Source: CALMNV01 sp035688975 (lineage in GTDB: Bacteria > Actinomycetota > Actinomycetes > Actinomycetales > Dermatophilaceae). Taken from it: a DNA stretch of 23,676 bases. Numbering within the stretch: position 1 is the first letter of the stretch; every line of letters starts with the position of its first letter. The stretch is taken from NCBI RefSeq assembly GCF_035688975.1, contig NZ_DASSMH010000035.1, positions 1-23,676 on the forward strand, written 5' to 3'. Made by a program: the position numbers and the translations under genes. Of the stretch, positions 1 through 7,388 are shown piece after piece. The notes under the pieces were generated by a model. That model was not told the DNA's origin and did not search any database. It was given only the letters and a program-made list of their open reading frames with translations.

Positions 1-139
1 CAGGCGGGCGATCCGTCGACGTACTAGTACCAACGTCCCATTGTCGTCCAACCCGGGCTCTTGGAGCCTGAGGACGTCAGACACGATCGATCCGGGAGGA
101 GACGCCACGTGCGCAGTCTCGTTGCCGTGGGGGGTCGCA

Positions 140-161
140 CAGGTGGCCGGTCGGCCACCTG
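140..161. repeat. Short inverted repeat (10-bp arms)
   Basis: Arms CAGGTGGCCG (140-149) and CGGCCACCTG (152-161) are perfect complements around a 2-bp centre. It lies in the gene-poor first 302 bases. It could be an operator for a regulator of a gene left of the window or a small hairpin; nothing in the sequence decides. I see no convincing coding region in 1-302: the open frames there lack a ribosome binding site and recognisable protein sequence. Confidence 0.5.
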
Positions 162-245
162 CGCGCGAAGGCCCTCGTACACGATCCCCGACTGCAACGA
201 CGGGCCGCGCTTCGACGGCGGTCCACGAGGCATCGCCTGATTGCC

Positions 246-299
246 CCCTGGAGGAGGGGCTGCCGGCTCACCCCCTGGCGGCAGCTCCCTCCTCCAGGG
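246..299 (-). terminator. Long hairpin downstream of the first tetR gene
   Basis: Arms 246-265 and 279-299 pair over 20 bases with a single one-base bulge and a 13-base loop. The stem begins four bases after the stop codon of the minus-strand TetR gene (303). There is no U-run after it, so it is an atypical intrinsic terminator or a 3' end-stabilising structure; a similar stem would form on the other strand, so it may insulate both directions. Confidence 0.6.
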
Positions 300-302
300 C
301 AG

Positions 303-980
303 TCAGGCGCGTGCGGCGGCTGCGCGAGCCTCGAGGCCGTCGAGGATGAGCTCGAGGCCGAAGTCGAACTCGTCGCCGAAGTCGTACCCCGGTTGAAGGA
401 TGTGCTGGGTGGCGAACTCGACCAGATGCGGGAACTCACCGGTGGAGAACCTGCCCATCATCGACTCGGCGACCTCTGCCACCGACGCGGGCCCGTGGAT
501 CGGCAACGCCGCCTCGGACACGGCGAACCCGAAGACGTAGCTGTCGATCACGGCGAAGGCGTGCGCCGTGAGCTCCACCGAGAAGCCGGCCGCGCGTAGG
601 CTCGCGATGACCGCGTCGTGATGGCGAATCGTCGCCGTTCCCGGCGCCGTCCGCGACTGGAGCAGCAGGATCGCCCACGGGTGGCGTCGCAGCACCCGTC
701 GCGCAGAGCTGGCCCGCCGGTGCATCTCGGTGCGCCAGGCTCCGCTGGCCGACGGCAGCTCGATCTCGCCGTAGACGAGGTCGACGATGCCGTCGAGGAT
801 CTCGTCCTTGTTCGCCACGTAGTGGTAGACGGACATCGGCTTGGCACCGAGCTCACGGGCGAGGGAGCGGATCGTGAGGGCCCCGAGCCCGTCGGCGTCC
901 GCGATGGCCATGGCCGCCACCAGCACCCGCTCCCGGCTGAGCTGCGCGCTCTCCTGCCGGCGTTGTCTGGCTGACGTCAC
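303..980 (-). CDS. TetR/AcrR family transcriptional regulator
   Basis: A 226-residue one-component repressor. The N-terminal DNA-binding domain is visible: helix-turn-helix around residues 35-56 (LTIRSLARELGAKPMSVYHY), followed by the usual NKDEILDGIVD segment; the rest is an all-helical ligand/dimer domain typical of TetR proteins. I chose the GTG at 978-980 because AGGGGGA lies about ten bases upstream; an open frame continues to 1073 but would run through the operators. It is transcribed divergently from the reductase/ABC transporter genes, with paired palindromes in between, so it probably represses both itself and that operon and is released by a small molecule exported or reduced by them. 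The ligand is unknown. Confidence 0.9.
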   Translation of the reverse strand: MTSARQRRQESAQLSRERVLVAAMAIADADGLGALTIRSLARELGAKPMSVYHYVANKDEILDGIVDLVYGEIELPSASGAWRTEMHRRASSARRVLRRHPWAILLLQSRTAPGTATIRHHDAVIASLRAAGFSVELTAHAFAVIDSYVFGFAVSEAALPIHGPASVAEVAESMMGRFSTGEFPHLVEFATQHILQPGYDFGDEFDFGLELILDGLEARAAAARA

Positions 981-1004
981 GATCGGATCTCCCCCTAGTG
1001 GTCT

Positions 1005-1038
1005 CGTACTTTGTACGTTAGCATTCGTACTAAGTACG
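1005..1038. promoter_or_regulatory. Tandem TetR operators between divergent genes
   Basis: Two copies of the palindrome CGTAC-N3-GTACG occur at 1005-1017 (centre TTT) and 1026-1038 (centre TAA). Their centres are 21 bp apart, two helical turns, so two dimers would bind the same DNA face. They sit 25-60 bases upstream of the TetR start and 34 bases before the strong ribosome binding site on the plus strand. This arrangement is characteristic of TetR autoregulation. A related GTACTAGTAC palindrome with one base less spacing lies at 21-30. Confidence 0.8.
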
Positions 1039-1257
1039 GCGGGCCCACCGCCGGCAGCGAAGGAGAGAGCCATGAAGACTCAGCACCGGCCCGCAGCCGC
1101 GGGGGGATATTCCTGGACCCCGACCCGGAGGTCGGTCGAGCAGGTCGTCGCACCGCTCGTCGAACGGGGCGATGCGAAGGGCGAGGCGGAGGGCGAGGCG
1201 GAGGACGCGATCGGCAACCCCCGAAGGGGCCGCCGAGCGCACCCGGAAGACGCAACC

Positions 1258-2238
1258 ATGCAGGCCGTCGTGCAGGACCGGTACGGCTCGGCCGACGTGC
1301 TCCGCCTCGCGCGCATCCCTGTGCCCACCATCGGCGAGCGCGACGTCCTCGTCGAGGTGCACGCGGCGGGTCTCGATCGCGGCACCTGGCACCTCATGAC
1401 GGGTGAGCCCTACCTCCAGCGGCTCGCCCTCGGCTTTCGCGGGCCGAAGCAGCCCGTCCCCGGGCGGGATGTCGCCGGCACCGTCGTCGCGGTCGGTAGG
1501 GCGGTGACCAGCTTCGCCCCCGGTGACGAGGTCTACGGTGTCGGCCGCGGCTCCTTCGCCGAGCTCACCGTCGTGCGGGAGGACCGGCTCGCGCGCAAGC
1601 CGGCGAACGTGACGTTCGAGCAGGCCGCGGTCGTCCCCGTGTCGGGGCTCACCGCCCTGCACGGCGTGGTCGATGTCGGTCGGGTGGAGTCCGGTCAGAA
1701 GGTGCTCGTCACGGGCGCGTCGGGCGGCGTCGGGTCGTATGCCGTCCAGCTGGCCAGGGCGTTCGGCGCCGAGGTCACCGGCGTGGCCAGCACCGGCAAG
1801 CTCGACCTGGTGCGGTCTCTGGGCGCCGACCACGTCATCGACTACACGCAGGAGGACTTCGCCGATGGTGTGCACCACTATGACCTCGTCGTCGACATCG
1901 CCGGACGCCCGACGCTCTCGCGGCTGCGCCGCGCCCTCACCCCCACCGGCACGGCCGTCCTCGTCGGCGGCGAGGACGGCGGCAGGCTGACAGGCGGCAT
2001 GAACCGGCAGCTGCGGGCCCTGGCCCTGTCGCCGTTCGTGGGCCAGCGGCTGACCATGGTGGTCAACAGGGAGAGCGGCCAGGACCTCGAGCGGCTCACC
2101 GACCTCATCGAGGCAGGAAAGGTGACGCCGAGCATCGACCGGACGTACCCGCTGGCCGAGGTGCCCGCCGCCATGAGGCACCTCGAGGCCGGCCACGCAC
2201 GCGGCAAGGTCGCCGTCACCGTGCGGCCCCCCTCATGA
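1258..2238 (+). CDS. NAD(P)-dependent MDR-family oxidoreductase (quinone reductase-like)
   Basis: A 326-residue medium-chain dehydrogenase/reductase. The N-terminal GroES-like fold (QAVVQDRYGSADVL, then VPGRDVAGTVVAVG) is followed by a Rossmann domain with the GASGGVGS nucleotide-binding motif near residues 152-159 and the family's C-terminal LAEVPAAMRHLEAGHARGKV segment. No cysteine/histidine structural or catalytic zinc set is visible, so it resembles quinone oxidoreductases rather than zinc alcohol dehydrogenases. The ATG at 1258 (GGAAG eight bases upstream) matches where family members begin. However, an in-frame ATG at 1072 has a better site (AGGAG, six-base gap) and would add 62 unrelated residues. 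The stop overlaps the next start (ATGA), so it is co-translated with the ABC genes. Likely detoxifies the compound sensed by the TetR protein. Confidence 0.88.
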   Translation: MQAVVQDRYGSADVLRLARIPVPTIGERDVLVEVHAAGLDRGTWHLMTGEPYLQRLALGFRGPKQPVPGRDVAGTVVAVGRAVTSFAPGDEVYGVGRGSFAELTVVREDRLARKPANVTFEQAAVVPVSGLTALHGVVDVGRVESGQKVLVTGASGGVGSYAVQLARAFGAEVTGVASTGKLDLVRSLGADHVIDYTQEDFADGVHHYDLVVDIAGRPTLSRLRRALTPTGTAVLVGGEDGGRLTGGMNRQLRALALSPFVGQRLTMVVNRESGQDLERLTDLIEAGKVTPSIDRTYPLAEVPAAMRHLEAGHARGKVAVTVRPPS

Positions 2239-3146
2239 TCCGGGTCGAGTCCCTCACCAAGACCTACGGCGGCTTCACTGCCGTGGACGACGTGTCGTTC
2301 ACGGCGGAGCCCGGCCGCGTCACGGGGTTCCTCGGCCCCAACGGTGCTGGCAAGTCGACGACGATGCGGGTCCTCGTCGGACTCACCCCCGCCACGTCAG
2401 GCACTGCGGAGGTGTGCGGGCGGCGCTTCGCCGACCTGCCCAACCCCGGTCTGGAGGTGGGGGTCCTGCTCGACGCGTCGGCGCAGCACGCAGGTCGCAC
2501 GGGGCGGGAGATCCTCATCCTCACCCAGCGGATGATGGGCCTGTCCGCAGGTCGGGTCGACGACATGCTCGAGCTGGTCGGCCTCACTCCTGCCGAGGCC
2601 GGGCGGCGGGTCCGTCACTACTCGCTCGGCATGCGGCAGCGGCTCGGCATCGCGACGGCCCTGCTCGGCGAGCCTGAGGTGCTCGTCCTCGACGAGCCGG
2701 CGAACGGGCTCGATCCGGCTGGCATTCGCTGGATGCGCGACCTGCTGCGTGGCTACGCCGATGATGGCGCGACCGTGCTGCTCTCCTCGCACCTGCTCCA
2801 CGAGATCGAGGTCATCGCCGACGACCTCGTCGTCATCGGCAGCGGCCGCATCGTGGCCCAAGGCACCAAGGCCGAGCTGCTCAGCGCAGCCGGGACCCTC
2901 GTCCGGACGCCGCACGTGGGCGCACTGTCCGGCGCGCTCACGGCATACGGCGCCGCCTTCGCGCCGAGCGGCGCGGTGGGCCACACCGACGCCCTCCGCG
3001 TCGAGGCCGAGCCCGAGGTCGTGGGCCGGATCGCCTCTGCGGCCGGCGTGGCGCTCATCGAGCTACGCGCCGCCGAGGGCGCCGGGCTTGAGGAGATGTT
3101 CCTCGAGCTCACCGCTGACACCCAACGAGAAGGAGCAGTCGCATGA
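2235..3146 (+). CDS. ABC transporter ATP-binding protein (drug-export type)
   Basis: A 303-residue ATPase subunit. Walker A GPNGAGKST is at about residues 34-42, the signature YSLGMRQRLG near 129-138 and Walker B VLVLDEPANGLDP near 149-161, followed by the switch histidine in LLSSHLLHE. The C-terminal 80 residues form the extra domain common in bacitracin/daunorubicin-type exporters (Ccm/Drr-like). ATGA overlaps couple it to both the reductase upstream and the permease downstream. It should energise an exporter with the following membrane protein; the substrate cannot be read from sequence. Confidence 0.93.
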   Translation: MIRVESLTKTYGGFTAVDDVSFTAEPGRVTGFLGPNGAGKSTTMRVLVGLTPATSGTAEVCGRRFADLPNPGLEVGVLLDASAQHAGRTGREILILTQRMMGLSAGRVDDMLELVGLTPAEAGRRVRHYSLGMRQRLGIATALLGEPEVLVLDEPANGLDPAGIRWMRDLLRGYADDGATVLLSSHLLHEIEVIADDLVVIGSGRIVAQGTKAELLSAAGTLVRTPHVGALSGALTAYGAAFAPSGAVGHTDALRVEAEPEVVGRIASAAGVALIELRAAEGAGLEEMFLELTADTQREGAVA

Positions 3147-3991
3147 GTACCAGTGCCGGGGAGGCGCTCCCTCGCGGGGCTGTGCCGGTCGGGACCGACA
3201 CAGGGAGCGGGGCGCGAGGTGCTCGACGCTCCGTGGCGCCCGCGCCCATCCCGCTCGTACGGATCGTCTCGGTCGAGCTGCGCAAGTCCTTCGACACCCG
3301 GTCGGGCTTCTGGCTGCTGGCCAGCGTCGGCATCGCGTCGCTGCTCGCCACGGCCGGCGTCGTCCTCTTCGCGGCCGACGACCAGCGGACCTACAACACC
3401 TTCACCCTGGCGATCGGCTTCCCGATGGCGGTGATCCTGCCGATGATCGCCATCCTCGCGGTCACCGGCGAGTGGAGCCAGCGCAGCGGCCTGACGACCT
3501 TTACCCTCGTGCCCCACCGTGGCCGGGTCATCCTCGCCAAGGGCATCGTCGCCGTGTCCATCGCGGTGGCCTCGATGCTGGTCGCCTTCGCCATCGGCGC
3601 GGCGGGCAACGCCGTGGGGGCCGCGACCGCCGGGATCGAGCCGGTCTGGGACCAGAGCCCCGCCGTCCTCGCGAGCATCCTGCTTGGCAACACGCTCATC
3701 CTCCTCGTCGGTTTCACGCTCGGGGTGCTGATCCGCAACTCCGCCGGCGCGATCGTTGCCTACTTCGTCTTCGCGTTCGTGGCGCCGCCGCTGCTGGAGC
3801 TGCTGGCCGCCACGCAGCAGTGGTTCCACGACCTCTACCCCTGGGTCGACCCCAACGTCACGCAGCATCTTCTCTTCAGCGGTCCGCTCGCGGGCGAGCA
3901 GTGGGCCCAGCTCGGGCTCACCTCGGCGGTGTGGCTCGTGCTCCCTCTGGGCATCGGCCTGTGGACGCTGCTTCGGTCAGAGGTCAAGTAG
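3143..3991 (+). CDS. ABC-2 type transporter permease
   Basis: A 282-residue integral membrane protein. After a polar, glycine-rich N-terminus of about 35 residues comes VRIVSVELRKSFDTRSGFW, a common start of ABC-2 permeases, then about six hydrophobic segments (for example FPMAVILPMIAILAVTGEW with the conserved GEWSQRS-type loop, and NTLILLVGFTLGVLI). The ATG overlaps the ATPase stop (ATGA). It forms the membrane channel of the exporter. Its last 15 bases overlap the decayed sigma gene on the opposite strand, consistent with a later rearrangement joining the two. Confidence 0.9.
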   Translation: MSTSAGEALPRGAVPVGTDTGSGARGARRSVAPAPIPLVRIVSVELRKSFDTRSGFWLLASVGIASLLATAGVVLFAADDQRTYNTFTLAIGFPMAVILPMIAILAVTGEWSQRSGLTTFTLVPHRGRVILAKGIVAVSIAVASMLVAFAIGAAGNAVGAATAGIEPVWDQSPAVLASILLGNTLILLVGFTLGVLIRNSAGAIVAYFVFAFVAPPLLELLAATQQWFHDLYPWVDPNVTQHLLFSGPLAGEQWAQLGLTSAVWLVLPLGIGLWTLLRSEVK

Positions 3992-4392
3992 GTGGCCCCC
4001 GTCAACCCCCCGCCGGTGGGCGGCCAGACGGGCCCCGTCCCCGGCGTCGCCGTGCGCACCGGCGTCATCGTGCGCACGGGCGTGCACATGGCTGGGCCCT
4101 TCCACGAGGCTCGCCTGGAGCCGCGCCTTGGCGCGGTCGCACACGCGTCTTGACGGTGTTCTGCGGTATGCCGGGGAGCCGGCCCGCCTCGCGGGTCGTG
4201 AACCCGCCGAGGGCGGTGGCCTGGATGGCGGCCCGAAGCATCCAGGCACCCACGTCGCCGCTGCCGCTGTAGCGGCCGGCGGACCGACAGCCATGGGGCG
4301 TGCCGGTCGTCGGGCTGGCGGAGGGCGCCGAGCTCGCCTTCGGTCAGCGCCTCGACGAGCCTCTGGTCGTCGGGGGCGCCAGACGATGTCAC
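3977..4392 (-). pseudogene. Decayed ECF sigma factor remnant
   Basis: Starting at ATG 4392 the minus strand reads a plausible ECF N-terminus (DDQRLVEALTEGELGAL then DDRHAPWLSVRR). The frame is then lost, most of region 2 is missing, and a second frame gives a region-4 helix-turn-helix (GGFTTREAGRLPGIPQNTVKTR, around 4110-4215). A third frame continues with DRAKARLQASLVE and ends at 3977. An intact ECF factor needs about 170-190 residues in one frame; here pieces are spread over three. I therefore call it a pseudogene with an internal deletion and at least two frame changes. It explains the otherwise gene-free stretch 3992-4446. Confidence 0.65.
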
Positions 4393-4446
4393 CCCTCTAC
4401 TGTCGAGGTCTACGGCCCTAACGGTTCCGGCTTCGCCAGGCTCGTC

Positions 4447-4884
4447 TCAGGACAGGGTGATGCGGATCCCGGCCCGGGGCTTGCGGCGCATCACTGGGCC
4501 GAGAAGGCGCTCGGCGGTGTTGCCGAGCCGCGCCATCGGATACTTCGCCGAGATCGCCCGCTTGACCGCCTCCACACCCGCCGGGTCGCGCACGACTCGC
4601 GCGGTCCCGGCATACGTCGGTGCTCCTTGAGACACGGCGCCGCGGATGTCGCTCGGGCGCAGCTCGACCCGCGCGGTGTGGGCGAGCCGCTTCGTCTTGC
4701 CCACGTCGTCTACGGTGATGACGACGAGCTCGTCACCGTCGCGTGCCACCCACACGGGGCTGGACACGGGGGCGCCGTCGCGCCGGAAGGTGGTCAGGGA
4801 GACGTAGCGCTGCTCGGCCAGAGCCGCGAGGGCGTTCAGGTGCTCGGGGTCCACATCGTCAGCGTAGGCGCGGCCGCGTGCCAC
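4447..4884 (-). CDS. PPOX-class F420/FMN-dependent oxidoreductase
   Basis: A 145-residue split-barrel flavoprotein of the pyridoxamine-phosphate-oxidase-like superfamily. The typical opening LAEQRYVSLTTFRRDGAPVSSPVWVA is followed by DGDELVVITVDDVGKTKRLAHTARVELRPSDIRG, the cofactor-phosphate-binding region of actinobacterial PPOX proteins that often use F420. The length is normal. The GTG at 4884 is used; no good ribosome binding site is visible and the family core begins around residue 15, so the true start could be a little downstream. It lies 45 bases after the DUF222 protein on the same strand; no functional link is evident. Substrate unknown. Confidence 0.85.
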   Translation of the reverse strand: MARGRAYADDVDPEHLNALAALAEQRYVSLTTFRRDGAPVSSPVWVARDGDELVVITVDDVGKTKRLAHTARVELRPSDIRGAVSQGAPTYAGTARVVRDPAGVEAVKRAISAKYPMARLGNTAERLLGPVMRRKPRAGIRITLS

Positions 4885-4929
4885 ATCGCTCGCTCGAGGG
4901 CCCCGGAGACCGGCGCCTCGAACGATGAC

Positions 4930-6657
4930 CTAGAGGTGCCAGGTGACAGACCTGGCCGTGACGGTGGCGGTCAGGTCGTGCTGGTGGACGTGGGTATGGT
5001 GTCTCGGGCACAGCAGGGCCGTGGTGAGCAGCGACGTCTTGCCGCCCCGGGCCCAGTGGTGCACGTGGTGGCCGTCGCACCATTGCGCCGGGACGGTGCA
5101 GTTGTCAAAGCTGCAGCCCCGATCCCGGGCGATCAACGCGAGCCGCAGGCCCTTGGTGACCAGGCGTCGTTGCCGGCCAACGTCCAGTGGTTCGCTCTCG
5201 CGGCCGAGGACCATAGGAATGATCCCGGCGTCACAGGCCAGCCGGCGCACGGTGCCCGCGGTCAACACGTCACCGGTCGCGGTGGTCCCGATGCCGGCCA
5301 GGCGCCCGGTCAAGACGTCGTGATCGATGGTCACGACGACCTTGGCCTTGTCGGTGACCGGCAGCCCGTCGGGGGCGGACACTCCGCGGCCGATGATGGC
5401 GACCAGGGCGTCGGCGCGGCGTTTGGCCGGGGACCGCGGGTCCGGCTCCACCGTGTGCCCCTGGGCGTCCTTGCCCGGACACGGCGCCGACAGCGGCTCG
5501 ACAGCCGCCTTGACGATGGCGGCGGCCTCGGGGTCCAGCACGGCGCTCATGCCGACCATCCCGGTGCGGTTGGGCGCGGTGAACCACAGGCCGCGGGACT
5601 GGCGGCGCGCCTCGTCGAGCCGGTCCGCCTCGCGCGGTGGGGTCAGCTGCTCGCTCTCCTGCCGGACTCGGCGGGCCAGCTCCTCGGGCCGCAACATGGC
5701 GGCCTGCTCGCTCAGGTGCTCCAGGACGGCGTCGAGCTGCACCGGGTCCGCCACCCGGGAGACCCGCCCATAGAACTCGACCAGGGCGGCGGCGTTCGCG
5801 ACGGTCACGTGCCGCAGCGCGACCCGGGCCCGCAACTCGGCCCACCGCGGCTGGTTCATCGCCTGTGCCAGTGTGACGAACGCCTTCGCCGCCCCGGCGC
5901 TCAACCCCGGATCGAGCGCGCGCAACCAGTCGACCCGCGACAACCCGCCCGGGGGTTCGACCCCGCGCGCGTCGAGCTCGGCCAGCACGTTGACCAGCAT
6001 CACGTCGTGACTGGCCCGCAGCCCGGTCACGTGCTCGGCCGCCGCCGTCAGCTCCACCTCCGTGTGCCGGGTCAGGGCCATCCCGACCGTGGCGTCGAGC
6101 AGCACTCCGACGGGCTCATCCGTCCCGCTTGTCCCCGGCTCCACCACATCCGGCACGCCGTCGGTGGAGAGGTCGTCGGCGGTTGGGACCTGCCGGTCGC
6201 CGCCGTCCGGGTTGCCGGTGTCAACGTCGAGGGGGTCTGCGCCCAGGGTGTCCCGGTCGAGCCACGCCACCTCCCTCGGGTCCACGGGCATGGTCGTCCC
6301 CGGCGCCAGGTGCGACCACACCCCCCGGCGAGGCACGCGGGAGCTGGCCACCGCAGAGCGCCGGCTCACCCGGCGTCGCCGCCTCGCCCCGCCCTCTCCG
6401 TGCTCTCGCGACGCCTCAGCCGGGCCGCAGGACGGTGTCGCCCTGCTGCCCTCACGCTGATCCGCCGCCGTCGCCGCAGGGCCGTCCGGTCGCCGTGGAG
6501 CAGCCGCGGGAGCCAGGGCGCCCTGCGCACCGACCCAGTCGGTCTCCGGGGGCTGACCCAGTGACGCGAGGAATGCCCTCGAGGCCCCCGCCGGCCCGCT
6601 CCCCACCGCTGTGACGCGGCGCGGCAGCGCCTCCAGAAGATCCGTGGCATTGTCCAT
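4930..6657 (-). CDS. DUF222 / HNH endonuclease signature protein (13E12 family)
   Basis: A 575-residue protein with a large DUF222 domain (about residues 130-420, including DWLRALDPGLSAGAAK) and a C-terminal HNH motif (CDGHHVHHWARGGKTS, residues 527-542, then ALLCPRHH, 547-554) with supporting cysteines at 515, 520, 527 and 550. Such proteins exist in many copies in actinobacterial genomes and some ride in mobile elements; their role is unsettled. The ATG at 6657 opens MDNATDLLEAL; an open frame goes on to 6795 but would use the palindrome of the neighbouring promoter. The middle residue of the HNH triad, usually Asn in the LLNTALLC context, is Thr545 here, so nuclease activity is doubtful. 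Confidence 0.88.
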   Translation of the reverse strand: MDNATDLLEALPRRVTAVGSGPAGASRAFLASLGQPPETDWVGAQGALAPAAAPRRPDGPAATAADQREGSRATPSCGPAEASREHGEGGARRRRRVSRRSAVASSRVPRRGVWSHLAPGTTMPVDPREVAWLDRDTLGADPLDVDTGNPDGGDRQVPTADDLSTDGVPDVVEPGTSGTDEPVGVLLDATVGMALTRHTEVELTAAAEHVTGLRASHDVMLVNVLAELDARGVEPPGGLSRVDWLRALDPGLSAGAAKAFVTLAQAMNQPRWAELRARVALRHVTVANAAALVEFYGRVSRVADPVQLDAVLEHLSEQAAMLRPEELARRVRQESEQLTPPREADRLDEARRQSRGLWFTAPNRTGMVGMSAVLDPEAAAIVKAAVEPLSAPCPGKDAQGHTVEPDPRSPAKRRADALVAIIGRGVSAPDGLPVTDKAKVVVTIDHDVLTGRLAGIGTTATGDVLTAGTVRRLACDAGIIPMVLGRESEPLDVGRQRRLVTKGLRLALIARDRGCSFDNCTVPAQWCDGHHVHHWARGGKTSLLTTALLCPRHHTHVHQHDLTATVTARSVTWHL

Positions 6658-6769
6658 GTATCGAACGCTAGTACGACCCACCGACACTGCACCCGACACG
6701 ACACCCAGACACAGCACCGACACTGCCTCAACACGGCCCCATCCACACTCCGCCCGGACGACCCACCGC

Positions 6770-6816
6770 TTGACAGGGCTAACGACATTAGCCATTATGG
6801 CTAATGTCGTTAGCCC
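6770..6816 (+). promoter_or_regulatory. Promoter embedded in a perfect 41-bp palindrome
   Basis: TTGACA (6770-6775) and CATTAT (6793-6798) are spaced 17 bp, a good sigma-70-type promoter. Superimposed is a perfect inverted repeat, arms 6776-6795 and 6797-6816 around one base. Each arm is itself an operator-like palindrome GGCTAA-N5-TTAGCC (6777-6793 and 6799-6815), centres 22 bp apart. Binding of a dimer to either would block polymerase. The SRPBCC gene starts 12 bases later behind AGGAGG. The TetR encoded two genes downstream is the obvious binder. Confidence 0.8.
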
Positions 6817-6828
6817 TCAGGAGGAGCC

Positions 6829-7284
6829 ATGAGATCCATCCACACCGCCATTGACATCGCCGCGCCCGTCGCGACCGTCTGGGCCGAGCTGTCCGCAGTG
6901 GAGGAGTACGCGGCCTGGAACCCCTTCGTCACCAGCTTCCAGGGCGAACTCGTCGCGGGCGGCCGGGCCAACGTGCGCATCGTGCCGCCCGGTGGCCGAC
7001 CGATGACTTTCCGTCCGACGATCACCAAGGTGGAGGCGGGTAGGCGTCTGGAGTGGCTCGGGCGGCTCCTCCTGCTGCCAGGGCTGGTCGACGGGCGGCA
7101 CTCGTTCTCTCTGGAGGCGCTCGAAGGCGGCGGCACGCGCCTGACCCAGGCTGAGCACTTCACCGGGTGCCTGGTGCCGTTTCTCGGGGCGACCGTCGAG
7201 CGCACCCGCGCGGGGTTCGAGGCGATGAACGAGGCGCTGCGCGTGCGTGCAGAGAGAGCCGCCGTCACAGACGTCGTTCGATGA
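6829..7284 (+). CDS. SRPBCC family protein (polyketide cyclase / CoxG-like)
   Basis: A 151-residue START/Bet v1-like fold. The start MRSIHTAIDIAAPVATVWAE is typical, followed by the conserved YAAWNPFVTSF strand and a C-terminal helix (LGATVERTRAGFEAMNEALR). This fold makes a deep hydrophobic ligand pocket; members bind or modify lipids and aromatic compounds, and the real ligand here is unknown. The ribosome binding site CAGGAGGAG is excellent. It is the first gene of an operon controlled by the palindromic promoter and ending in a TetR gene, so it may bind, sequester or modify that regulator's inducer (inference). Confidence 0.9.
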   Translation: MRSIHTAIDIAAPVATVWAELSAVEEYAAWNPFVTSFQGELVAGGRANVRIVPPGGRPMTFRPTITKVEAGRRLEWLGRLLLLPGLVDGRHSFSLEALEGGGTRLTQAEHFTGCLVPFLGATVERTRAGFEAMNEALRVRAERAAVTDVVR

Positions 7285-7388
7285 CCACGGTCGTCCCGGC
7301 CTTGCGAACCGCACCACGCGCGGCGCAGCCGGCCCTTGACCGCGACTGCGCCTCCCGGCTGCGCACGCCCGCTGGGTGGCGACGATGA
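7281..7388 (+). CDS. Possible 35-residue coupling ORF
   Basis: An ATG that overlaps the SRPBCC stop (ATGA at 7281-7284) opens a 35-codon frame (MTTVVPALRTAPRAAQPALD...) that ends in TGA at 7386-7388, overlapping the TetR ATG as a second ATGA (7385-7388). The peptide is basic and resembles no family I know. Its geometry would carry ribosomes from one gene to the next, which matters because the TetR start has no good ribosome binding site. It could also be a chance frame or a remnant of a longer C-terminus. Confidence 0.35.
   Translation: MTTVVPALRTAPRAAQPALDRDCASRLRTPAGWRR

Noticed and set aside
24..233. Possible short gene on the minus strand at the left edge
   Set aside because: No ribosome binding site and no recognisable protein sequence; biased Pro/Arg content typical of random GC-rich frames.
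4300..6564. A 754-codon open frame on the plus strand
   Set aside because: It is antisense to the PPOX and DUF222/HNH genes; the high GC content removes stops from the opposite frame, and it shows no protein family features.
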